From Alteribacter lacisalsi (GTDB lineage: Bacteria > Bacillota > Bacilli > Bacillales > Salisediminibacteriaceae), in assembly GCF_003226345.1 (NCBI RefSeq), contig NZ_PDOF01000001.1, forward strand, positions 1,922,001 to 1,986,000: a stretch of DNA of 64,000 nt, in the 5' to 3' direction. The notes under the pieces are model-generated. The model did not search any database. It was given only the letters and a program-made list of their open reading frames with translations, and was not told the DNA's origin. The translations under genes were made by a program, and so were the position numbers. This document shows positions 1 to 9,270 of this stretch, in pieces (positions within the stretch are counted from its first letter, which is position 1; every line of letters begins with the position of its first letter).

Positions 1-1894
1 GCGGCACGTCTCCAAGAATAACACATGCACCGTCCAGCCCTGCGTATTCTCCTGATGCCTCGACGATCTCAGTTCCTGCTTCTGCCAGAGCAGGAGGCGT
101 TTCTGTTTCCGGCCGGAATTTCACAAAAACGAGTCTTTCTTCTTCATTTTGTTCAATAATCGAGTGCCATTTTACGTATTTTCCTCTGTAATCAAACAGC
201 TGCCAATCTTCCACCTTGAGATCATCTATGATGAGCTGCGGCTTCACATGGCCGTTCCATTCGTTAATGGACACATCACCAATGACGGCGACTCGATCGA
301 GAGGGGTAAGCTGATCATACATGTCTCCAATTCGAAAGCCGATCCCGTCCAGTTTCGCTCCGTCCTGCTCAAACGTGAGCTTCAGATGATCTTTATTTGA
401 GCCGATCTTTTTGTACTGGCCGATCCCGGTCTCCGGTATCAGAACTTTCGGTGACGGGTGCCCCACTCCGAACGGAGCGAGCCGTTTCAGGTCCGTAATC
501 GCTTCTACCGTAATTTCACCCACTGCAGCGGTGAGGTCAATCTTCTTTGAGGGAATCAGCTGATCAGATGTCAGCACCTCGTCTGCCTGCTGGCCAAGCT
601 TTGCACGCAGCAGATCAATGTCCTCAATCTTCATCGTAAGACCCGCCGCCATCGGATGACCTCCGAAGTGGGGCAGCCATTGCCGGCACTTTGACAGATT
701 TCTGAACATGTCAAAGCCTTCAATACTTCGTGCAGATCCTTTAGCCAGACCCGTTTCCGAATCGAGACTCAGGACGATCGTCGGACGGTAGTATTTCTCC
801 ACTAGTCTGGAAGCAACGATCCCAATGACGCCAGCGTTCCAGCCTTCCTGGCCGACAATAATGACAGAATCTGCTCCGTCGCGCTCAACCTGGGCTGCCG
901 CTTCTTTGGTCATATCATTTACGATCTTCTGCCGTTCCTTGTTTAAGCCGTCCACCTGCTGGGCAATTTCCTCCCCTTCAGCCGGATCCTGCGTTATGAG
1001 GAGCGCTACTGCCGGATCTGCCGAATCCAGCCGGCCGGCAGCATTCAGACGCGGTCCGAGTGCAAAGCCTACATGTTCCTCGGTCACTTCCTCAGTATCA
1101 ACACCGGACAGATTCATGAGTGAACGGAGTCCCGGACGGTTCGTTCCTGCAATAGCTGTTAGCCCCCGCTGCACCAGATAGCGGTTTTCTTCTTTAAGAG
1201 GTACAAGGTCAGCAACAGTACCGAGTGTAAAAAGATCAAGAAATTCTTCGGGGAACCTACCGAGAAGGGCCTGAGCTGTTTTAAAAGCCACTCCAACACC
1301 GGCAAGATCCTTAAATGGATACGGGCAATCTACCTGTTTATGATTAATTACCGCATAGGCATCCGGAATTTCAGGCGGTGGCTCATGGTGGTCAGTTATA
1401 ACCAGGTCGATGCCCAGTTCTTTTGCCACTTCGGCTTCGTGAACAGCCGATATCCCTGTATCGACGGTGACAATCAAGCTTACTCCTTCTTCTTTTGCCT
1501 GCCGGAATGCCTTTTCGTTCGGACCGTATCCTTCTGTAAACCGGTTAGGTACATAAAAGCCCGAGTCTGCACCGAGCTTTTGAAGGGTCTGAAACATCAC
1601 ACTCGTACTCGTAACTCCGTCCGCATCGTAATCGCCGAACACGAGAATGCGCTCTCCTTCGGCAATTGCATGTTTAATCCGGTCCGTCCCTTGTTTCATT
1701 CCCTTAAAAAGGAAAGGGTCATGAAGAATGGATTCGTCCATATATATAAAGTCTTTTACTTGTTCTGGATCTGTAAATCCCCGCTGGACAAGCAGTCTTG
1801 CCGCAAGAACCGATAAGCCTGTTTCCGAGGCGATCGATGCTGCCAGCTGTTCATCTGCAGTTTCAATTTTCCATCTCGTTTTTGATTTCAGCAT
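1..1894 (-). CDS. recJ: Single-stranded-DNA-specific exonuclease RecJ (3' end outside window)
   Basis: RecJ degrades single-stranded DNA 5'->3' in recombination and repair. The reading frame stays open from the start at 1894 to the window edge (about 631 codons), so the C-terminal tail is missing. The first DHH-family motif (FGDYDADGVTS) lies near residue 85, followed by VTVDTG and the DHH signature (VITDHHEPP). The DHHA1 region with the GGHPMAAG motif is near residue 410. The remainder fits the OB-fold region. The start ATG is preceded by AGGGGTG. It is the last visible gene of a minus-strand group with the LapA-domain gene, matching the yrvC-yrvD-recJ order of B. subtilis. Identification is secure. 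Confidence 0.97.
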   Translation of the reverse strand, partial: MLKSKTRWKIETADEQLAASIASETGLSVLAARLLVQRGFTDPEQVKDFIYMDESILHDPFLFKGMKQGTDRIKHAIAEGERILVFGDYDADGVTSTSVMFQTLQKLGADSGFYVPNRFTEGYGPNEKAFRQAKEEGVSLIVTVDTGISAVHEAEVAKELGIDLVITDHHEPPPEIPDAYAVINHKQVDCPYPFKDLAGVGVAFKTAQALLGRFPEEFLDLFTLGTVADLVPLKEENRYLVQRGLTAIAGTNRPGLRSLMNLSGVDTEEVTEEHVGFALGPRLNAAGRLDSADPAVALLITQDPAEGEEIAQQVDGLNKERQKIVNDMTKEAAAQVERDGADSVIIVGQEGWNAGVIGIVASRLVEKYYRPTIVLSLDSETGLAKGSARSIEGFDMFRNLSKCRQWLPHFGGHPMAAGLTMKIEDIDLLRAKLGQQADEVLTSDQLIPSKKIDLTAAVGEITVEAITDLKRLAPFGVGHPSPKVLIPETGIGQYKKIGSNKDHLKLTFEQDGAKLDGIGFRIGDMYDQLTPLDRVAVIGDVSINEWNGHVKPQLIIDDLKVEDWQLFDYRGKYVKWHSIIEQNEEERLVFVKFRPETETPPALAEAGTEIVEASGEYAGLDGACVILGDVP

Positions 1895-1955
1895 AAAAAC
1901 ACCCCTGACCCATTTATTATACTAGAGGGGCCAAGGGGTGACAACGCACTCCGGA

Positions 1956-2297
1956 CTATTGTTTTTTATTTGTCACTTCAGGCTCCGGCGTCTCCTCGGC
2001 AGAGCTTCTACCGCTCCGTTCTTTAACCCGTGACCGCTTGGCAGGGTCAGGCTGGAGACTGGCATTTTCCTGTTCGAGCTTTCTGATCTGCTTTTGGAGG
2101 CTGTATATTTTATAAATCCCTACTCCCCCCACTATCATTCCGCCCATCAGGACAGATCCGATAATGACGAGCACAAGAGGCCAATCACTCTGGCCGACAA
2201 GGTAGTTCACTTCCACCGGGTCCACATTAATGACGGCAAAAATCGAAATCAGAAGTGCTACAATAATACCGGTAATCAGGCCCCATTGTCCCCTCAT
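1956..2297 (-). CDS. LapA-domain (DUF1049) membrane protein, YrvD-like
   Basis: This is a 113-residue protein with two hydrophobic segments (residues about 5-25 and 40-62) joined by a short loop containing NVDPVEVNYL. A charged, helical cytoplasmic tail follows. This is the layout of LapA-domain (DUF1049) proteins. In Gram-negatives LapA takes part in lipopolysaccharide assembly, but the role in Gram-positives is not established. The start chosen is the ATG at 2297, because GAGGAG sits 9 bases upstream of it. The in-frame ATG at 2318 has no ribosome site. Position directly ahead of recJ matches yrvD of B. subtilis. The family is clear and the function unknown. Confidence 0.85.
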   Translation of the reverse strand: MRGQWGLITGIIVALLISIFAVINVDPVEVNYLVGQSDWPLVLVIIGSVLMGGMIVGGVGIYKIYSLQKQIRKLEQENASLQPDPAKRSRVKERSGRSSAEETPEPEVTNKKQ

Positions 2298-2412
2298 TCC
2301 AATCAACTCCTCTTCCATTTAGGTTGTGGTAAAGCAAGCATTTGTTTGACACTTCCTCTGCCACTTTTTCCGCTTAAGTGCCGCACTTTCGCTTCAGCTT
2401 TAACCAAGTCTC

Positions 2413-3318
2413 TTATTTGTCCTCCGAGTAGGGATTGATATGCACTCGTACGTCCTGTACGTATTCATCCTCCATCAGACGGTCCTTCACTCTTTTACCT
2501 ATTCTATGCCCATCCTCCACTGTGATGCCCGGATCAACCGCAACCTTAATATCCACAATTACGTAATGACCATGTTCCCGTGCAAGGAGTTCATTGATCG
2601 CAAGAACCCCATCCACTTTTTCTGCTTCCTCAAGCATGGCTTCCGTGTCTTCCTCATGAAGGACGTGGTCCATCGCATTATGAATGGCCTCGCTGCCAAG
2701 CTTCCAGGCCATTTTACCGATAAGGATTGCAACAAAGAATCCGGCTGCCGGGTCAGCATAAACAAGCCAGTCAATACCGATATTGCCCCCAAAAATGGAG
2801 GCACCGATGCCGATTAAGGCTGCAACGGAAGAGAACACATCAGAACGGTGATGCCACGCATCTGTTATCAACGCATCGCTTCTGTATTTTTTACCCAAAT
2901 GTATCTTATATCGAAACATCAGTTCTTTTACAATGATGGAAAATATGATGGCGTAAATAGCCGCCATACCTGGTACGGCGATCGGTTCAAAGAGCGCTTT
3001 TACGGCATTGATCGCAATTTCCAGACCTACAAAAAAGAGAAGAACCGCGACAATAATGGCCGTAATCGTTTCAGCTTTTCCGTGACCGTAGGGATGATCT
3101 TCATCAGGTGGCATTTTCGCTGCCCGCACACCAACCAGAACAGCTACAGAGCCGACAACATCGGAGGCCGAATGAACCGCATCGGCCACGAGCGCCCGGC
3201 TGTTGGCCATGATACCGGTCACGGCTTTTACCGCCGCTAGAATGATGTTGCCGATAATTCCAACCCAGGCGCCAAACCTGACCTTTTTATATCTGATATC
3301 CTGATCTGATTGAGTCAC
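2413..3318 (-). CDS. Cation diffusion facilitator (CDF) metal exporter
   Basis: This is a 301-residue six-helix CDF transporter that should export divalent metal ions in exchange for protons. The metal site motif of helix 2 is HSASD and that of helix 5 is HHRSD, giving an H-D/H-D tetrad usual for zinc-type CDF proteins rather than the D-D form of manganese exporters. HPYGHGK between helices 2 and 3 is also typical. The C-terminal 80 residues form the cytoplasmic ferredoxin-like domain. The start is GTG at 3318 with GGAG 9 bases upstream. It lies at the head of the lapA-recJ group. Family assignment is secure. The exact metal is inferred only from the motif. Confidence 0.93.
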   Translation of the reverse strand: MTQSDQDIRYKKVRFGAWVGIIGNIILAAVKAVTGIMANSRALVADAVHSASDVVGSVAVLVGVRAAKMPPDEDHPYGHGKAETITAIIVAVLLFFVGLEIAINAVKALFEPIAVPGMAAIYAIIFSIIVKELMFRYKIHLGKKYRSDALITDAWHHRSDVFSSVAALIGIGASIFGGNIGIDWLVYADPAAGFFVAILIGKMAWKLGSEAIHNAMDHVLHEEDTEAMLEEAEKVDGVLAINELLAREHGHYVIVDIKVAVDPGITVEDGHRIGKRVKDRLMEDEYVQDVRVHINPYSEDK

Positions 3319-3500
3319 ACCTGCTCGCTCCTTTTATGTATGGTGTTTTATCAGTTTACACGAAATGCGCTGGAAAAGAATCGGACGATTGATGATGGTT
3401 TGCTTTTAAATCAGATAATCCCGGCTGTGCATCGGAAGTTTTGAACGATTCACCTGCTGTCACTCTTATCCTTCACTCCAACACCGCAACTCATGCAGAA

Positions 3501-3530
3501 GACCCGCAGGCAGCTGCTGCCTTGCGGGTC
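3501..3530 (-). terminator. Intrinsic terminator-like hairpin after secF
   Basis: GACCCGCA pairs with TGCGGGTC and GGCAGC with GCTGCC, separated by one bulged base. The hairpin begins about 14 bases past the secF stop codon. The U-tract on the minus strand is poor (CTTCTGC), so termination may be incomplete. Confidence 0.65.
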
Positions 3531-3543
3531 TTTGAATCTGTTT

Positions 3544-4476
3544 TTATGCTTCACTTTCCTGAACATCCTGGGATTTAAATTTCGCACGCTTCAGCTGGCG
3601 CGCCTTTAAAACAGCCCAGAGCTGAGCAGCGATAAACAGCGAGGAATAGGTTCCGGCAACAAGCCCCACCACGAGAGCGAGGGAGAACGTCCGGATGGCT
3701 TCCCCTCCAAAGATGAGGAGGGCACCGGCGGCAAAGACAACTGTCAGCACGGTGTTAATGGACCGGGCAAGTGTCTGTATCAGACTCTTATTTACGACAC
3801 GGGAAACATCTTCAAATGTCTTCACGCGTTCTTCAAGCTTCATGTTCTCGCGGATCCGGTCAAAGGTAACGATTGTATCGTTGATCGAGTAACCGATAAT
3901 CGTAAGTACCGCTGCAATGAACGGGATGTTGACCTCCCACTGAATAATACTGAACACGGCAAGAATAAAGAGTGCGTCATGAAAAAGAGCCACGATTGCC
4001 GCAAGACCATACATAAACTGAAAGCGGATCGAAACATAGATGATAATTCCGACACATGCAATCAGGACACTGATCAGCGCGTTCATCGCCAGCTCCTCAC
4101 CGACGATCGGTGTGACACTGCTCACTGTCGGCACACTTCCGTACAGCTCTTCAAAATGCCTTTGTGCTTCAAGCGTTTCCTCCTGAGAGAGCACGCCGAT
4201 AAACACCGCACGTCCAACGTCATTTTCGTCCCCGGCAAGGGTAATATCGTCAGGTTCAAGACCGATTGAGGCAAATTCCTCAGCAATTTCCGCTTCCGTT
4301 ACCGTTTCATCTGCAAGCACATCCATCGTCGTTCCGCTGCTGAAGTCGATCCCCAAATTCAGCCCGATGGTGGAGAGGAGTATGATCCCTACTGAAATCA
4401 GCACTGCTGAAAAGGTGAAAAACTTCTTACGGTGCTTTACAAAATCCAGCTTCGTTGTTTCATGATTAAAGTTCAC
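3544..4476 (-). CDS. secF: Protein translocase subunit SecF
   Basis: SecF works with SecD to drive late steps of Sec export using the proton gradient. The protein has an N-terminal membrane helix, an extracytoplasmic domain beginning after GIDFSSGTT, and five further helices. The conserved charged motif SINDTIVTFDRIREN includes the Asp used in proton transport, followed by the RSINTV segment. The GTG at 4476 is chosen because AAGGAG is about 10 bases upstream. The GTG at 4485 sits only one base from that site. It overlaps the end of secD. In B. subtilis both proteins are fused into one SecDF polypeptide, but here they are separate. Identification is secure. Confidence 0.96.
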   Translation of the reverse strand: MNFNHETTKLDFVKHRKKFFTFSAVLISVGIILLSTIGLNLGIDFSSGTTMDVLADETVTEAEIAEEFASIGLEPDDITLAGDENDVGRAVFIGVLSQEETLEAQRHFEELYGSVPTVSSVTPIVGEELAMNALISVLIACVGIIIYVSIRFQFMYGLAAIVALFHDALFILAVFSIIQWEVNIPFIAAVLTIIGYSINDTIVTFDRIRENMKLEERVKTFEDVSRVVNKSLIQTLARSINTVLTVVFAAGALLIFGGEAIRTFSLALVVGLVAGTYSSLFIAAQLWAVLKARQLKRAKFKSQDVQESEA

Positions 4477-5788
4477 TGATTTCACTCTCCTTTACACCAA
4501 ACAGCTTCGGTTTCTTGTTCAGAATCCGGCTGTTTACCCACAGGCCAAGCAGCAGTCTTGAGCCGAAGACGGCTGTGATGAAGCTTACGAGAATACTTGT
4601 AATCAGCATTATCGCGAAGCCCTGCACAGCACTTGTGCCGTAATAGAAAAGCACCCCGGCAGCAAGAATGGTCGTAATGTTGGCATCCAGAATTGTTGAG
4701 AGTGATCGGCGGCTTCCCGCTTTGAAGGCACTCATGGACGATTTGCCGCTTCTGAGCTCGTCTTTAATCCGTTCGTAGGTAATGATGTTCGCATCCACAG
4801 CCATACCTACACCGAGAATAAGGGCTGCAATCCCCGGCAGGGTAAGTACAGCGTTCATCCAGTTAAACACCACTAGTACAAAATAAATGTACACGCTTAG
4901 TGTAATGACCGCGATCATTCCCATAAAGCGATAGTAAAGCAGCATGTAGGCAAAAATCAGGGCAATCCCGATAAAGCCGGCGGTAATTGCAAGATCCATC
5001 GCACGCTCACCGAGTGACGCCCCAACAGAGTTGGAGTAGATTTCATCCAGTTGAACAGGCAGGGCTCCCGCGTTCAAAATTCCCGCAAGATGCTGGGTTT
5101 CCTCGACGGTAAACGTCTGGCTTTCAATCATTATGTCTGTTGTATTCAGCACACGCGTTACAGAAGGTGCGGAAACAATCTTTGAATCCTCTTTATTGAT
5201 TTCTTCTGCGAAAGAATCGTCTTCATCGTAATCAAGCCAGATCGCCATCCGGTTATCCGGCGGGTCGTACTCCATCACATGCCTTGACACTTCAGCCATC
5301 TGATTTGCATCACGAAGCGTAATGCTTACAATCGGACGGTTTGTTTCTCCGTGGAAATTGGACCGGGCGCCGCCTTCCACAAAGTCCGATCCATCAAGAA
5401 GCAGATTGTCTTCCACATCTCTCAGGCTCAGACGCGCTTCAGTTGACAGGAGTTCCCGGGCGGACTGCTGATCCGTCACCCCTGCAAGCTGCACGCGTAC
5501 CCTGTCTTCCCCTTCAATCGTCACGTTCGGTTCAGACACACCAAGGACGTCAATTCTCGCATTGATCGCTGCCACCGTATCTGTCAGGAGTTCCCTGTCA
5601 ACTTCCTGATCTTCACCCACCGGTGTAACTTCATACAGGACTTCAAAACCGCCCTGCAGATCGAGTCCAAGACGGATATCATCCGCATGGTCCGTCACGT
5701 TTGTGGCAATCAGTCCGGCAAAGAAAGCGACGAGTACAAAAAACACCGCGATCCGCCATTTCTGGACGCCTCTTTTTTTCTTTTTCAT
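4466..5788 (-). CDS. secD: Protein translocase subunit SecD
   Basis: This 440-residue partner of SecF has one N-terminal helix, then the family motif LGLDLQGG near residue 40. A large extracytoplasmic P1 domain precedes five clustered membrane helices. The motif GVGMAVDANIITYERIK carries the Asp of the proton path. GGAGG lies 11 bases before the ATG. It shares an 11-base overlap with the preferred secF start, so the two are translationally linked. The neighbouring comN and spoVB genes are in the same order as in B. subtilis. Identification is secure. Confidence 0.97.
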   Translation of the reverse strand: MKKKKRGVQKWRIAVFFVLVAFFAGLIATNVTDHADDIRLGLDLQGGFEVLYEVTPVGEDQEVDRELLTDTVAAINARIDVLGVSEPNVTIEGEDRVRVQLAGVTDQQSARELLSTEARLSLRDVEDNLLLDGSDFVEGGARSNFHGETNRPIVSITLRDANQMAEVSRHVMEYDPPDNRMAIWLDYDEDDSFAEEINKEDSKIVSAPSVTRVLNTTDIMIESQTFTVEETQHLAGILNAGALPVQLDEIYSNSVGASLGERAMDLAITAGFIGIALIFAYMLLYYRFMGMIAVITLSVYIYFVLVVFNWMNAVLTLPGIAALILGVGMAVDANIITYERIKDELRSGKSSMSAFKAGSRRSLSTILDANITTILAAGVLFYYGTSAVQGFAIMLITSILVSFITAVFGSRLLLGLWVNSRILNKKPKLFGVKESEISEL

Positions 5789-5890
5789 GACCCCACATCC
5801 TCCTTATGTTGCCAAGCCGCTACTGTGTTTTCGGTAACTTTACCCAATATTCCCATTATAGCGAGTTCAAAAAAAACATGTCAATCGGTG

Positions 5891-6226
5891 TCAGCGTTTT
5901 GTCAGTTCGTCCAGATCCATTTCATCAAGGCTGACCTGCTCCTCTTGATCTCTGCCGAAGTAATCCGGCGCTTTGTAAGCTTCCATCGTCAGAAAATTCA
6001 TGTACTCCGAGGATTTAAGGCTCATCACGTCACCAAGCAGCCTGTGGATCCGGAACGGCTCTTCCAGGTCACCACGTTTAATGTCTTTTTGCCATTTTAC
6101 CGTAGCGCACTGCCACACATCTTCAACCGTCACCTTTTCATAGCCGAACATCTGCCATTCCTCTGCTTTACTCTCGAGTGCCGGCATCAGTTCCTCTTTC
6201 CAGCTGTCAAAATTTGCACGATTCAT
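5891..6226 (-). CDS. comN: Post-transcriptional regulator ComN
   Basis: This is a 111-residue soluble acidic protein matching the ComN family in length and in the conserved WQCATVKWQ and SSEYMNFLTMEAYK segments. In B. subtilis ComN acts after transcription on the comE late-competence operon and is encoded beside secDF and spoVB, as here. The ATG has GAGAGAGG a few bases upstream. No com genes are in this window, so the target cannot be seen. Family assignment rests on motif recall and synteny. Confidence 0.85.
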   Translation of the reverse strand: MNRANFDSWKEELMPALESKAEEWQMFGYEKVTVEDVWQCATVKWQKDIKRGDLEEPFRIHRLLGDVMSLKSSEYMNFLTMEAYKAPDYFGRDQEEQVSLDEMDLDELTKR

Positions 6227-6247
6227 GAACCTCTCTCCTCTCCATTG

Positions 6248-6736
6248 TTATCCGAAGAATCCGTAAGTAAACAATGTAACGCCCACTCCTGCAATAAGAA
6301 CGCCAAAGCCGATCGCCATAAACGCAAGGCGGGTCGGGATAAAGAACAGGATCGCTGCGAGTGAGGCCGAGTAAGCCCCGGTCGTCGGCAATGGTACCGC
6401 CGTAAACAAAATAAGGCCGAGGGCCCCGTATTTCTCTACTTTTTCGCTCTTATTCATCGTCCGTTTATATAGCCAGTCATAAAAACGTTTATAAATGGCA
6501 AACCGCATCATAAACTGACTGATCGGTCTGAACAGAATTAAGATTGGCAGAATCGGCAGCAGATTTCCGATCATTCCGTAAATCATTGCCTCATACCAGG
6601 TAAGTCCCAGAATAAGTGCCATAGGAATGCCGCCCCGCAGCTCAAGAATAGGCATCGCCGATACGAGCACGACGAGGAGTTCCGGGGGTAAAAATGAAAA
6701 GTTCTCTAGAAAAAATTCCTGTAGTGTTTCCTTCAA
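6248..6736 (-). CDS. Small multidrug-export family membrane protein (COG2426)
   Basis: This is a 162-residue integral membrane protein with four or five hydrophobic segments and the family hallmarks ELRGGIPMAL near residue 33 and FTAVPLPTTGAYSA near residue 115. These mark the 'putative small multi-drug export' family. Despite the name, transport function is poorly documented. The start is TTG at 6736 with GGAG 9 bases upstream; no ATG lies nearby in frame. It lies divergent from spoVB across a region with a nested inverted repeat. Family is clear and function uncertain. Confidence 0.85.
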   Translation of the reverse strand: MKETLQEFFLENFSFLPPELLVVLVSAMPILELRGGIPMALILGLTWYEAMIYGMIGNLLPILPILILFRPISQFMMRFAIYKRFYDWLYKRTMNKSEKVEKYGALGLILFTAVPLPTTGAYSASLAAILFFIPTRLAFMAIGFGVLIAGVGVTLFTYGFFG

Positions 6737-6770
6737 CGCCTGTCGCTCCTTTATGTATCACGATCATTTC

Positions 6771-6802
6771 GCCGGACTATAGGACAACTTGTCATGTCCG
6801 GC
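6771..6802. promoter_or_regulatory. Nested inverted repeat in divergent promoter region
   Basis: GCCGGAC (6771-6777) and GTCCGGC (6796-6802) form a perfect outer palindrome. GACAA (6783-6787) and TTGTC (6789-6793) form an inner one. It lies between the start of the minus-strand export-family gene and spoVB. It could be a regulator binding site or a hairpin in the spoVB leader. A second hairpin, CCTGTCT with AGACAGG, follows at about 6869-6895. Confidence 0.4.
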
Positions 6803-6935
6803 CCCCCATTCAGCATATACATCTTTAAGGAAAAAATCTATAACTGACCGAAAAAAAGCTGTAAAAATTGCCTGTCTTTTCTTCTCTCAGACAGGTGGCG
6901 TCAGTATAAAGTCATTTAAAAAGGCAGGGGCTGCT

Positions 6936-8486
6936 ATGACGAAACAATCGTTTCTAAAAGGTGCGTTCATTCTGATCATTGCCGGGCTCATTACCCGGAT
7001 TCTGGGATTTATCAATAAGATCGTTGTAGCAAGGATTATGGGGGCTGAAGGTGTCGGTCTGTATATGATGGCGGTTCCGACACTGCTTTTGGTGATTACC
7101 CTTACCCAGCTCGGTCTTCCTGTGGCCATTTCAAAACTTGTTGCCGAGGCCGATGCATCAGGGGACCGGGCCAGAATCAAACGAATACTTGTTGTCTCCA
7201 TAAGCGTGACTGCTGTTCTGAGCGTTATTTTTACCACTGTCATGATATTAGGTGCCCCACTTATTTCAAGAACACTTCTGACAGACGCCCGTGCCTTTTA
7301 TCCGCTCGTTGCCATTGCCCCGATTGTGCCGATTGTGGCCCTGTCATCTGTGCTGAGAGGCTACTTCCAGGGCCTTCAGAACATGAAGCCCACGGCCTAC
7401 TCACAGGTAATTGAGCAGGTTGTAAGAATTACACTCGTTGCGGCCTTTACGACAGCACTACTGCCCTACGGGATTGAGTACGCTGCAGCCGGTGCGATGA
7501 TCAGTGTGGTCATCGGGGAATTTGCGTCGCTTATGTACATGATTTATCAGTTCAAGCGCCGAAAGAAGTTCAGAATCCGCCGGCAGTTTTTCGAGCATGT
7601 GAAGGAAGGGCGCAAAACCTTTAATAATTTGATGGCCATTGCCCTTCCAACGACCGGGAGCAGGCTGATCGGCAGTGTGAGCTTCTTTTTCGAGCCGATC
7701 GTGGTTGCACAGAGTCTTGCCATTGCAGGTGTAGCCACAGTTGCTGCCACAACTCAGTACGGGGAACTGGCCGGATTTGTGATTCCCCTTCTTCTCCTGC
7801 CGACGTTTATCACTTACTCTCTGAGTGTTTCTCTTGTGCCGGCAATCAGTGAAGCAGCTTCTCAAAAACAGTACGGCATCATTCACCATCGGCTCGGTCA
7901 GGCACTGCGTCTCGCCCTGGTATCCGGCGCAGGTTCGGCAGTTCTTCTATACATGTTCGCTGAACCGATCATGACACTCATGTACGGCGCGCCGGAAGTG
8001 GCCGTCTATGTTGTGATTATGGCTCCTTTCAGTATCTTTCTTTACTTTCAGGGACCGCTCCAGGCTGCCCTGCAGGCCCTTGATCTTGCAAAAGCAGCGA
8101 TGGTTAACAGCCTTGTCGGCGCGGTTGTAAAAATAGCCGCCATTTTTGTTCTCGCCTCCAGACCTGAGCTTGGCATTATGGGAGCAGCCCTGGCCATTGT
8201 GACCGGTTTTATTCTCGTGACCCTTCTTCACTTTGCCACACTTGTGAAAACGATCAGTTTCACGATTGATGTCAAGGAGTTTATCAAAGTGGTCGGAGCG
8301 ATCGTCCTTGCTGGTGCCGCGGCCTGGTACGGACTCAAATATGTGGCCTTTTCTTCTGTACTTGTCTGGGATACGATTGCACAGATTACACTCACACTGA
8401 TCGTTTATACAGCCGCCCTCTTTGCTCTCGGACTCATCAAAAGAGAAGAGGCACGCCGCCTCCCGGTTATCGGAAAGTATTTTTAA
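6936..8486 (+). CDS. spoVB: Stage V sporulation protein B, polysaccharide-exporter (MATE/MurJ-like) family
   Basis: The 516-residue protein has about 14 membrane helices of the MOP/PST flippase superfamily. It begins KQSFLKGAFILIIAGLITRI, typical of SpoVB. SpoVB is needed for spore cortex formation and is thought to handle lipid-linked precursors. The ATG at 6936 is preceded by GGCAGGGG. The frame is open upstream to 6789, but that stretch does not look like the family. Length matches B. subtilis SpoVB. The spoVB-comN-secD order is conserved. Paralogues of this family exist, but context supports SpoVB. Confidence 0.93.
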   Translation: MTKQSFLKGAFILIIAGLITRILGFINKIVVARIMGAEGVGLYMMAVPTLLLVITLTQLGLPVAISKLVAEADASGDRARIKRILVVSISVTAVLSVIFTTVMILGAPLISRTLLTDARAFYPLVAIAPIVPIVALSSVLRGYFQGLQNMKPTAYSQVIEQVVRITLVAAFTTALLPYGIEYAAAGAMISVVIGEFASLMYMIYQFKRRKKFRIRRQFFEHVKEGRKTFNNLMAIALPTTGSRLIGSVSFFFEPIVVAQSLAIAGVATVAATTQYGELAGFVIPLLLLPTFITYSLSVSLVPAISEAASQKQYGIIHHRLGQALRLALVSGAGSAVLLYMFAEPIMTLMYGAPEVAVYVVIMAPFSIFLYFQGPLQAALQALDLAKAAMVNSLVGAVVKIAAIFVLASRPELGIMGAALAIVTGFILVTLLHFATLVKTISFTIDVKEFIKVVGAIVLAGAAAWYGLKYVAFSSVLVWDTIAQITLTLIVYTAALFALGLIKREEARRLPVIGKYF

Positions 8487-8499
8487 GAAGATAAGCAGA

Positions 8500-8526
8500 G
8501 AACGCTGAGCAATAAGCTCAGCGTTC
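8500..8526 (+). terminator. Terminator after spoVB
   Basis: GAACGCTGAGC and GCTCAGCGTTC form an 11-bp perfect stem with a 5-base loop followed by CTGTTTTT. The stem overlaps the last codons of the convergent DUF421 gene. Confidence 0.9.
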
Positions 8527-9174
8527 CTGTTTTTCATCAATATAAAATTGATTCTCACCTGTCATCATGCAGTACGAAATCTTCTTAATATCCCTGTAGC
8601 CGAGCTTTCTAAGCTGCTGGCGAAGCCATAAAGGCGTCCGGTTCATTTTTTCCAGGTGCTGGTTCTGGACCTTCCCATCAAGCACGAGAGGCAGAGGGAG
8701 ACAGGCCTGATGATCATTACTTTCAGCTTCTTCTTTCATCCTTTTGATGACAGATAAATCCCCTGACGACTCCAGAATTGCAAACTCCACATCTGCCGGT
8801 GTTTCCACGTTTTTCTGCCTTAGCTGGATAATCAGATCATCATAATTATAGCGCTTCTTCCTCATTTCCTGTTCATCAATTTTTTCTCTACCGGACGATT
8901 TCCCATCAATAAATGTTCTGAGACGGTCACTTTTCAGCGACACAAAAGCAAGCGTAATTTGAATGAGCATCAGCACGACCATGGGAAGAATCTGTTCAGC
9001 CATTGGCACCGAAGCGTTTGCAATTGACAGGACGGCCAGCTCGGCGATCATAATCGAAACGACGAAATCCACAATCGATAACTGGCCGATTTCCCTTTTT
9101 CCCATCATCCGCAGAACAATGAGAATCACAAAGTAAATGACGATCGTCCTGGCTGCGACTGTTCCAAGTTCCAC
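8518..9174 (-). CDS. DUF421 membrane protein, YrbG-like
   Basis: This 218-residue protein has three N-terminal membrane helices (about 7-25, 35-55, 60-80) followed by the cytoplasmic DUF421 domain, including the segment DGKSSGREKIDEQEMRKKRY. DUF421 proteins such as YetF and YdfS have been linked to spore germination in Bacillus, but the biochemical role is not established. GTG at 9174 is chosen because GGGAG lies 8 bases upstream. The GTG at 9183 has no spacing from that site. The neighbour order (yrbG beside spoVB) matches B. subtilis. Confidence 0.9.
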   Translation of the reverse strand: MELGTVAARTIVIYFVILIVLRMMGKREIGQLSIVDFVVSIMIAELAVLSIANASVPMAEQILPMVVLMLIQITLAFVSLKSDRLRTFIDGKSSGREKIDEQEMRKKRYNYDDLIIQLRQKNVETPADVEFAILESSGDLSVIKRMKEEAESNDHQACLPLPLVLDGKVQNQHLEKMNRTPLWLRQQLRKLGYRDIKKISYCMMTGENQFYIDEKQER

Positions 9175-9270
9175 CTCATTCACTCCCTTTTCCGCGAACC
9201 CGTTTTTCCTAGTGTTGCCTGGAGAGAAGCAATCTCCCGTTGTAATAGTTGGAAACGGTGCCGGCAGCAA

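Noticed and set aside
5687-6364. 225-codon plus-strand frame across secD, the gap and comN
   Set aside because: It runs antisense through two conserved genes and has no recognisable domain.
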